A stretch of DNA of 64,000 bases, from positions 9,623,868 through 9,687,867 of the forward strand of contig OZ038322.1 in assembly GCA_964035795.1 (NCBI GenBank). Direction: 5' to 3'. Shown piece after piece: positions 1 through 10,900 of the stretch. Below the pieces are notes generated by a model. That model was not told where the DNA came from and did no database searches. It was given only the letters and a program-made list of their open reading frames with translations. Position numbers and translations under genes: made by a program. Numbering within the stretch: position 1 is the stretch's first letter; every line of letters begins with the position of its first letter. This stretch comes from Pterobdella sp. o SKG-2022 (lineage: Eukaryota; Annelida; Clitellata; Hirudinida; Piscicolidae).

Positions 1-690
1 AGAAGGTTAACACCAAAAATTATAGTTATTTTTCTAAAATAATGTGTTTAAAATCGTATTTTATGTGTAAAAGCAAATAAAATGTTGAAAAAAGATACAT
101 AAAATGTATAGAAATATTTAATATTAATTTTTAAAGATCATTGATGTTGAATTATACTGATTTATGTATGCCACCTACTGAGATTGGCAGCAGTCGACTT
201 AGCTTATTGATAATAATTAAATAACTTTAAATAGGCCATTTTGATTGGGAGAATATATTTATAAGGCTGCCAGTCTAGCGGTCAACTTGAAATTATTCAA
301 TTCAAGATACCCATTTTCCACAATTTTTAAAATGTCTTTAAAACATCATAATCAAGTAAGTAATCACCATAAAACAAAATATGGAGGTTTTGTTAAAATT
401 AAACCAACCACTATGGGCACTTTGGACAGTCAATAGTGTATAGTAATGAAGGTTTTAACAAAAGTAATATTAGTTTTCTATGAGTCCATTTAAATTGATT
501 TCATATATTTTCAACATGTGTGTTTTGAAGTTATTATTTTTAACATTTTTATAGCGCATATTTTAAAAAAAGAATTTGCACTTCAGAATTATTTCATAGT
601 TTATGTATTTTATTTTCTGAGAAAAATTGTCTATAAAAAGAACAGAAGGATGATTATTTTTGTTATTATTATTTATATTATTTTTATCAG

Positions 691-1660
691 GTGATTTTCA
701 TGGTGGGCAACAAGAGCGACCTAGATGCTCAACGAGATGTGACTTACGAGGAAGCCAAGAGTTTTGCTGATGAAAACGGTTTCAGTTTACTATAATAATC
801 AACATTAAAAATAATACACTAATTGATAGTATTGATGGTGAAAATATAAATGAGGGTTGCTAGAAAACATTTATGCATACGTCAGGTAATGTTTTCACGG
901 TTTTATTTTTGGTTTATCAAATTTATTTTGTTATTTGTGTCGGCAGGATTTTGATTATCAATGCTGATTTCTATTGGGAATTATTTCTTTAGTCATATTT
1001 ACTAATTTAAATTCCTTTAGTTTCGTAGCTTTAAAAGTTTCTTAATTTTTACAGGGTTATTGTTTTTGGAATCAAGTGCTAAAACGTGAGTTATTAATAA
1101 ATCCATTTGCTCTATCCTCGCAAACCATACAAATTGATTTATGGAATATGATTATTAAAGTATCATACCTGTTTGACAGCGGAGAAAATGTCGAAGATGC
1201 CTTCTTAGTGACAGCAAAAAAAATATACCAAAACATTCAAGATGGAAGGTTTGTTGGGCTTGCATGCTCTGTTTGCTCATTACGTTTTGTCGAGAAGTAG
1301 TTTACGAAATTAATCGTTTTTTTCTCAGTTGCATAAAAAATAGTTTCAAGTAAGAATAATTAGTTAAAGTGATTTTAAAAATAGTATTTAAGATGTCTCT
1401 AAAAAGTTAATATTAATAATTACCTGATGACGGTGTTTAGCATACATCTAAATTCTCCGTTATTCAACTAATAAATCGTTGAAAGTATAAGATTGGAAGT
1501 ACACCATTAAGAAAAATATGAAAACGTGAACAAAAAAACACTGTTGAACAGTTTGGACTTGAATGCAGCAGAGTCTGGAGTGCAGCACAAACCCATGTCA
1601 TCAAGGGGAGGGGTGTTGAACAATGAACAGACCCTCAACAGGGATGGATGTTCATGTTGA
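691..1660 (+). CDS. Rab14: Ras-related small GTPase Rab14, 3' part
   Basis: Four exons are visible: 691-778, 1055-1085, 1180-1248 and 1552-1660 (stop TGA). All junctions are GT-AG and join in phase. The first exon carries the G4 guanine-binding motif NKSD inside [20 protein letters not shown]. The second gives the G5 motif in FLESSAKT. The third reads [20 protein letters not shown], which is a Rab14 signature. The last runs from [15 protein letters not shown] to a C-terminal Cys-Ser-Cys, the site for double geranylgeranylation. Rab14 acts in endosome and Golgi traffic. The P-loop, switch I and switch II exons are not in bases 1-690 and must lie to the left of the window. The match to Rab14 rather than Rab2 or Rab4 rests on the [10 protein letters not shown] and NIQDG blocks. 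Confidence 0.95.
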
Positions 1661-4600
1661 CTTACTGCCATCTTCTTGCAGTTCAAGCGATCGAAACATT
1701 TTTTTGATTATTATTTTTCTGATTTTATGGTTCCATTTTATGTTTGAATTGTTCAAATTCTTATGCTAATATTCTAATACTTCCACTTGCTGGAATTTGA
1801 CTCGGAAGGTTTTATACTTAGAAGAGCGTTTTATTTCATAGAATGTATGTTAGTTACTATCATAACCATTTAATAATTAAAACATTAGACTTTAATCGCA
1901 TCATCGTTCCATTATTGTTGCTTTAACCGACTGATTCTGTTAAATATATCCTATAATTTTAAATGCATATTGTTGAGTGATCATGTTCTGTTGTACATAC
2001 ATGAGTTTAATGGTATTTATATTGTGAACAATTGTATAATTTGTGGGGTTGAGCGCTTTCCAAAATTTCAAGCTAATTTTAAGAAATTAGAGCTTAAATG
2101 CTTTGTTGTATACACAGTAACCCTTCTAAAGTTCATTAGTCTATTTCATTCCTTCTATTGTTATTTATAACTTTATACTACAACGTGTAGATCTATCAAA
2201 TTAAAATTGATTTATAAATGCTTTTAAAAAATAAGAGGCTTTTGAGAAGTCAGAATTTTTTACAATTTCTTCAAACTAATGGCCGTGCTATAAAACTAAC
2301 GCGTAGATTATAAATTATATATTGGAAGGACTTCTTGATCTCTGATTAAGAAAGCATTGGGCATTTAAATACTAACGTTTTTGTGCGTGTTTAATGACTG
2401 CAGTGATTCACGTAAGATGTGCACTGCATTAGGTCTTTAAAAGTTGAAATGTATGTAGCATGTGAAAAATGTCTTGATGACAACACTATTAGCGATAAAA
2501 CGTTTAGTTCATTAAACTAGTGTACCAAAATAAACCATTAAAAAATACTTTTAATGGATTTTTCTGTTAAAAATAAACTGATTATAAAACTTTCACTAAA
2601 ATATAATTATAAAGTGTTTTACACTCCAATTTTTTGCTAGTTTTTCTGGTGCTATCAGTCTTATTTAGGGTGAAACTTGTCATGCAAAAAGTAAGCTGAT
2701 ATTTTGCATTTGTTGCCTACCGATGTCAGTCTTAGCTAAGTGCGTAGAATATCATGTATCATAATGTTTTGAACTTTTCACACCCTGGTTTGAATATTTA
2801 GCCAGGATTTTTTATTTTTCTTTGTTCAGATTTTCAATGAGTCTTCAATCCATTTACACCAATAGAGTTATGGAAATATCTTTCCATTGATGAGCAGCAG
2901 GAGTGGTTGTTGAAGAAGGTGGCAGAGATGCAGGCGTTGGTTGAGATGCGTGATACAAATTCAATGCATAAATAACTTTTATGAGATTTGGAGTTATTTT
3001 CACTGTCTTCATGCGTTGTATCGCACAACATTTGCTCCATCAGTATTTGAACTTTTCAAGAAAGAACTTAACGCAGTTTACAAATTTGAGAAAACTAATT
3101 TCTTAAAATTCCTTCTTTCATAGATGAAAACTCTAAAATGATAAAAAGCTTATTAATCACAAAATATACATCAAGGATGGATTAAAAATGGGAAATTTAG
3201 AAGGTATTGATTAGCCGTAGGCTAAAGTATTTTATAAAAATGTCCATATATAGGGTATTTTTTCAAAAACATCAAAAATTAGTTTAAATTATCGATTAAA
3301 TACGGTTTTTATATTTAATATCAATTTGGTTTTTAAAATTTTTTAAAATGCATGCATAAAAATTTTTTTTGATTTTATCCTAAGACATTTGAATCACTTC
3401 AATACGGAGACACGTTTTGTTTTCATTAAAGCATGCAGACAACACGCACAGCAATCTTTCAAAACTTGAACCACACTTTTGGATATATTTGCACATTTTT
3501 AAATATGAAAAATAATTAGAAAGTATTGTTTCAAGGCAATTCTATCATAACATTATTGGAATTTTTTTTTACAAAAGTAAACTCTAACACAATGGGCTTC
3601 GTTAATGTTGACTAGGGTATGCTATAAATTCGCGAATAAAATCGTATTAGCGAATTTGGTAGATTATTTTGCTTTCTTCTTTCCAGCTTCGTAGTATCTA
3701 TAATTGAGTAGAAGATTAACAGCCATCTCATTTCAAAATTTTTCTGAAAACTTATGATATTAATTGAAGAAATATTAAAAAAATGAGTGTTTTCGGTTCA
3801 AAAATATCTGGAATATCGTAAAAAGACTTTTCAAACCACAATCATTAATCAATTTGAGACAGCCTTTTTGTTTAAATTGTGTAACCAACTACCTTAAATA
3901 TTTTAAACACAAAATAACTTTAAAGAACAAGTCAACTTACTTTATTTTTCATTATTATCCCATTGAAAAAATATTTTGCAGTAAAACATAAAACTAAAAA
4001 AACGGATTTTATATGGAACGAACTAACGTTCAAAAATGTATGACTGTAGAATTAACATGACTTTAATGAAATAGACATTTGGAAACCAAGGTTTTTTTCT
4101 TTTGGTCTTATATTAGGAACTTTTCCACAACCTTAGGAGCAAAAATGCCTTCAACCTCATGCTCTTCGCTATATTTCAATCATGAAAAGTTTTACAGTAC
4201 TATTACTTCACTAAATATTCTTTTATGAAAATATTGAAAAGTATTAAACTTGGCGTGAAAAAATTTAAAAAATTTTATTAATCCGAAATTTTCAAATTAA
4301 AATTTTTGAAACACTAATTTATTTTTCACAACTACTATCATCAATACCCAGCAACATTCAACATACATGGTAAGTTGAAAGTCACCGAAAGTATTTTGCA
4401 TTCATGTATATTTAGTTTAAGTAAGATGAGAAGGACGTCTTTCAAAGATATGTCTACGACGCTTTAATTGAAATATCACAGGAGCCCTCTCGACAAAAAC
4501 CTTTAGACTCATGCAGTTTGACTAATGCAAAGGAGTTTTCCTCTGCTATGCTCTTTGTTAAATAGTGACTAAAAACTTCAAAGCTTTTATTCTATTTAAA

Positions 4601-4988
4601 ATTTTTTTGAAAATATAGATATGAATTTTTAAGTTCAATAATTTTAAGCTCAATTGTGACGCAAAATTGTTAATGTAAATAATATTAATATTAACAACAT
4701 TCGCTTTTACTCATTTTTAAGCATTTCATACAATTTTCACGCATTGTTTTTTACTAATATGGCCGATGACAAAAAGTACGTTTCTTAAGTTATACACAAT
4801 TTGAACGATAAATAAACAAAACCAGTACTCACATGAATCATTTAAGAAATTTCTTAATTCATGGATTCTAGGCTAACCCCACTGAATCTATAAAATAGTG
4901 CTATTAATCCAACAAAGTAATGTCAAGTTATTGATTTTTATTTAGCATCTAATAAATAATCATATTCGAAATCAATCTATTTATCCAT
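1661..4988. other. Intergenic stretch between Rab14 and the dopamine receptor
   Basis: Apart from the possible orphan exon at 2842-2975, I see only AT-rich sequence with poly-A and poly-T runs and no convincing coding, RNA or repeat feature. The two neighbouring genes converge here, so the stretch should hold both 3' untranslated regions. Confidence 0.5.
2842..2975 (+). CDS. Possible orphan terminal exon, product unknown
   Basis: One frame is open from 2842 to a TAA at 2973-2975. It reads like protein rather than noise: ELWKYLSIDEQQEWLLKKVA followed by EMQALVEMRD. The base composition is clearly richer in G+C than the flanks. A pyrimidine tract ending TTCAG lies just upstream at 2829, but a stop (2838-2840) separates that acceptor from the open frame, so the acceptor would have to be the AG at 2840-2841. 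I do not recognise the family and found no partner exon. It could be the last exon of a small plus-strand gene between Rab14 and the dopamine receptor, a decayed copy, or chance. Confidence 0.3.
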
Positions 4989-7900
4989 CTACCACGAAAA
5001 AGGATTGGAATGAAAATTTCGCGGTGAGCACGCAAAAACCTTTTTGAATGCTTTACGAAACTCCACATTGAACAGCGTGTAGATGATGGGATTGACTAGA
5101 GAGTTGAGGTATCCAAGCCATACAAAAATACTAAACGTAGATGGGTCTATGTGGCATATGGAGACTTGGAACAGGTCCCAACGGATACATATGGCGTTCA
5201 CAATGTTCAATGTGAAGAATGGCACCCAACAAACCAGGAATGCGACTGGTAATTATATGATGCTCATTATATCATTGTTCAATCAAGAATTCTTGTTATT
5301 TTCAATTGAAAATTATAAACTATAAGAACCTGAATGCAAAGATTTTCTATATGATGAAATATATAAAAAAACAGCGTTAAAAATTAAAATTGAAATATAA
5401 TGCAAACTAAAGGACTTTAATTTAATAAAATATTCTCAAACAAAGTATGTTTCTTTGGTTTTTATCGTAAAATGAAGAAGATTTTTGATAAAAATTATAC
5501 TTTTTCATATTATGTCAACATTAGTATATGAAATATGAAAAAATTCAATTTGTTGAAAGTTTTAGGTTTTTGAAAAAATATATGTATCTAAATTTTTCTC
5601 ACTTTACGATAAAAATCAAGAAAATTGAATTAAAGAAAAAGATATATAAGATGTCTCTAAAAAATAAATAGAGCATAATATTGAAATGTAATTTAGAGTT
5701 ATGAAGTAATTAAAACTTCAGTGTTTTTTTTTGAAAAATAATCATTCTTATTATTTTGAAAATGCTTCAAACTGGAGTTTATAAATATTTTCATAAAATA
5801 TTTGCTCAACTTGAGGATTGAGATAGATTGGCAGTGGCCGCAAAGCATTGCATTCTTTTATAAGCACATACTTATAAGAGCTATGGAGACAACTAGAAAA
5901 GTTTCATTATTATTATTCATGAAATATTTTTAGATTTTTCTGAAAAATTAAAAATTTTGAAATTTTTTAAACTTGCGTAGAGCTTTCAGAACATTAAACA
6001 TGATTTGGCGCCGAACAATTTACAAGAAAGATTTGTATTTACTTTCCATTATTAGCATTAGTATAAAAATAAATATAATAATTTTCAGTCAGTTTCTGCC
6101 TCGACAGTAATTTAAAAAAAGATTTTTTAATAACGTTGCTCATAAGTGTATTCTGCTCCTCATATGAAGAAATATAATCTTGGAACGAAGAGCTCAATCT
6201 AGTTTTAATAATCTTGCAAACAAACGCTCACAACTTATATTATTTGATCAAATACAATTTTATTAAGATGCACTCAATAGAAAAGTTTTATCAACTTTTT
6301 TCATCTTCGGTCTGTTTACTGATAGCACTCAGCTCCGTAATGTTATTAGCGGATAGGTATTAGCGAGAATTCCTAGGTCGTTTTGATCGCATCGGAGCTG
6401 CTTTGAACATGAATACGGCCTTCCTGAATGGGCTTGTAGTTTAAATTGTGATGTATGTTAAAAATGTGACCCAATCTGAGCGCCTGGGTTTTCAAAGTTA
6501 CTCTTTTTTATGTTGCTGAGATCTCCTATAATGCATCGAGAGGTAGGGCAATTAAATTCGGATGTTTTTTGTTGCGATCTAGGCACCAAAAGTATATAAC
6601 TTTTTTAGAAGAAATTTTTGAGGCTAATAACTTAAAACTTATGAAAAAAATTCTGTGTTAAACTTTTTAAATTCAAAACTTTTTTTTAGCCAAATTAGCT
6701 ATTTTTGTCATCATTATAAGATTTTCAGATATTTTTTCAATATAATTTAATTTCAAATTTTTAAAACTTAATTTAGTTATTCTACACGTCATCGAAAATC
6801 ACTATGTTTGGCGCCGAAAAAAGTCTAAAGACTTTTTAGATGTTTATTAATCCCGAGACTAAAAACGTCTCTGCGGTCATCATATTGTTGTCACCATATC
6901 TTCATTTATTCTATTGCTCATTTGTGACGCCGTTTAGCATCCAACAATAAACAGTTATATGTGGAAAACTTTTCACAAAAGTTGTATAGAATATTTTAAA
7001 GATCAAACACAGTCGTTTTTATATGGTTTTCTATTGAAATGGTAAGTGAAGTAAATTTTTTTTATAATTTTTATAAAATGTTTCAAGCAAAAATGGTCTC
7101 TTGTGTTCGCGTGGTCTTCATAATATCGAGAGACCATCAGTAACAAGTTTGTGAATTTTCCGACAGATGAGCGAGTTTTATTGAAGGCGAATGATGATTG
7201 AATTTTTTTAAACTCTGTCACAATGCAGAATGACGAGTTTTCCCGATGTTTATATGAATGAGACGTTTGTGTCAATTAATTAAAAAGTTCGATTAAAAGT
7301 GATTCACTTTTATTCGTAAGTGCTTTTATAGCAATGAAAGTATTAATTTGAATTGTCAAACAAGATAGAACAGGTTTGAGGTGTTCAAGTGCCAATGAAA
7401 AACAATTTAAAAGACGAAATTTTTTCACACCAAAAAATCGAGAAACTGAATAAATTAAAGAAATTATTATACTAAGTGCATGAGTGTCGAGATTTTAAAG
7501 TAGTTTAATCTCAAAAAAAAATAGATTTTCAAGGAATATACTTGAGGGTCATGAAACATAAATAAGACCCAATTTTTTGTTGATGTGAAGTAGTGAGTCA
7601 AACCATTTCATTTCTTCAATGTTTCCAAAATAAAACATTGACAAAAAAATTTAAAGTTTCATAAATAAACCCAACCACAAAAATTTATTTAGGAAGAATA
7701 GAAATACAAGTTTTTCAGCGATACATCTTAAATACAACTATGCGATTGGGTGGATAAAAACTTCGATTGTTTCGTTATTCTGAGCACGAATCTTTAAAAG
7801 TACAAAAGTTGAAAATTTGAACAAAAGTCGAGAATTTTTGGTTCAATCCACGTTGTCAGTAAAGCTTTTGTAAAAACTTTTGTCCTTAAACCATTGGTCT

Positions 7901-10900
7901 TGATCATCATTCAGAAATGCCTCGCATTTCAAGATTATTTCAAAGATTGAAGAATATTGTTTTATTAGAACAAATATCTTTGTTAAAATTTCTGAAAGAC
8001 GGTAATAAAAAAAAACTTTGCACATATATTTGTTTATTGAATGACCAGTGGAACGCGAAGAACCATTGGTTCCATAACTTTAAGAAACGGTTTCTTTAGA
8101 AAAAGAAAAAACTTTCGGAAAAACATAAAAAGTCGAAAAATCTTTTTAAAAGCTTTTTAAAAGTAAAAAAATTTTTTTTATAAATTTTCAAAACACTATA
8201 ATTACAATTTAATTTTGAATTGAAATAGCGAAAATAGAATATCTATTAATTGTAATAAAAAATACATGGGTAATTTCCTTTGTTGTGCTTGAATAAAATC
8301 TCAAATTAAGCTAAGATGCCTTCTTGAATAGGCTCAATTTGGAAAGTTTGTTTCAATAACTGCATAATCTAAAACAAATAATTCAAAATTAATTGCTAAA
8401 AAAAAATAAATACTATGAAATTCTTTTTTTGAAATAAAAAAATATAAACATAAGCTTTCAAACTTTGAAACTCCCTGGGTTAAAAATCACTATAATAAAT
8501 CTCGTAGATTATTATTATTTCAAAGGTTTCAAATGAATTCAAACCGAGAACTATAGCAAGAGTCTGGGTAGCCTTTTTTTCTCTGCGATTCGAGCATTTC
8601 TCGTGTCGCAACTTGTTAAACTTGTTGCTAAAATTGAAGACTGTCGATCTGTAATGAAAATAATCTTCATCATTGTTTGCGCTTCCATTTCATTCATTGA
8701 ATTTTTTTAGATAGTGCATTACATTCAATACTTAAAAAAGCGGATGTTTTTTTATTGTAATTTGTAATTACATTGAAAGTTTCCGTTGATGTAATAACTT
8801 GAAAGTGTTGATTGAACTAATTCTGCATTAGCATAAATAAATGCTTTCAAGAAGGAAATAGAATTTTTAAAACTTAATCTAACAAATTTTATCATATTTT
8901 TATTAAATGTGTAAAAAATCGTGTAATATTTTTTAACAGAGTCAAACTTGTTGTCTATTTAAAGGCCGTAACTGTCTTATAAAAAATCTTAATTGCGGTA
9001 CTAAAATCAAGAACTTCGCCTCCTTAGTTTCAATAAATCTTGAGAATAAATGAACCCATTAAAAATAAAGTACACAAAGCAAAATTTTTTTTTCAAATTT
9101 TTAAAAAATTTCAAGTTCATGATAAAACTAAGCGTTATGTTGTTATAATGCTCAACTATGAAATTTAATTTGGTAACGACCATTTTCAAAGCCTTGAAAC
9201 ATAATGGAAACAACACAGCGCTGGAAGCAATCACAGACTTTATATAAAGTGTACGTTTCATAATAATTCAACTTCAAAGAAAACTACATTAAAATAATGA
9301 TCAATATGGAAATTGACTAACCGCCTTGTTCCAAAGTCACTGAGTTTTGAATGCGAATGTTTTCCAGGGGTCTTGGCAGATCTCCTCTCCAGCTGCTGGA
9401 TGGCCAGAATGGTAGCACTAGTTTTGAGGGTGGACTCCGCAGCTTCGACCAGTAGCAGTGTTGTTCCTGTGGTAACTTGAGATTTTTCTGCGGTGTTTTC
9501 GACGGGAGCCTTTCTTTTTCTAGATGCTTTTTTGGACTTTTTGAAGGATTGTTTAGTTACTGATTTACGTTTTTTAGAAATTTTTTTTGGATGTTTTGAA
9601 TCTTTTTTAACCACTTTTGACGCTTTCTTAGCAAGGTTTTTTGATTTTTTTTCTTTCGTTATTGAATTTTTTTTAGTTAATAATTTTTTATTTTTCGTAA
9701 CTTTTTTAGTTAAATCTATGTCTTCATCATGCCTTTCATCGTTTATTAGACTTAAATTCACGTCATCAATCGCTTTTTCGTTGCAGCGTTGTTCTTTCAA
9801 AATTTTCATCTCTGAAGCTTTTTCTCTTTTTGCATCTTTTTTCTCACACAACCAATCATCTTTTTTTCTTATTAAATTTTCATTTTGTTTAGCATCATCA
9901 GCATGCCTTTCTATTTCAAATGACTTTGTTTTTTCAAAAGTTCTTTTTCTTGTGTGGCAGTTTCCTCGATTGTTTTGAGTTACTAAATTATCTCTAATCG
10001 AGTCAAAATCATTTTTCCTTCGAGGATCATTCTTGATATCTTGACAACGTGCTTTTTCCGGCTTTGAAAACTTTTCGTTTTTAGTTGATTTTTCCAATGT
10101 TTTATTGAATATTTTCGCATTAACAAAAAAATTTTTATCTTGCGTTGTTGAGGTTTTATCTGGAATGTTATCAATTTTCCAAATTGAAGCAGTTTTATAG
10201 GTTTGAGGCTTTGTGGTTGGAGTAATACCACCTCGACATAAAGACGACAAAAGAGGAAATGAGTAGTACGTTTTTAATTTTGAATTTCCAACCTGCAAGA
10301 TTGATCGTTCATTTTTTTCAACAACTAAGTCAGGTTCAATATTTTGTGGTTTAGCATTTGATTTTTCATTTAAATCAAAATTGTTTATTTGAGTTTCGTT
10401 TTCATCGAAGGTCTGTAATTTGTTGAGCAGGAATTTTTTCCTCTTCAAAGATCGCTCATCGATACTGTCATAATAAAGCTGCGTTTGTTCTTTTTTCAAA
10501 TATCTCGTTCTGTGGTTTGTTGTAACATTTTTTTCTGCTTCATTGATACTCTTTTCACAATTTTCAACAGCGGCATTTTTGCCGTGTGTGAAATGACAAG
10601 CAGACTTTGATCTAAACTTTTTTGTTTCTTTTGCAAGAGAAGGTTTTGAAGCAATAGTACCTTTTGCTCGTCGACGAAGTGTTATGAAAATGCTGGAATA
10701 AAGCCAAACCATTAAGAAACAAGGGGCGTAGAAGGAAGCGATTGATGAGTAAATTATAAAGTCTGCGTTATAGAAAGTACATAGCCATGGTGTTTTTTGG
10801 CGTCTTTCAGTGTAGTTAATGCCCAAAGAAATAGGCAAAGAAACAGCAAGAGAGACAAGCCACGTCAAAGCCAGCGTAAAACGCACTCTGCCTGAGTTTT

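Noticed and set aside
9493..9978. Plus-strand open frame of 161 codons
   Set aside because: It is antisense to the lysine-rich loop of the dopamine receptor; its Phe/Leu/Ser richness is the mirror of Lys/Glu codons.
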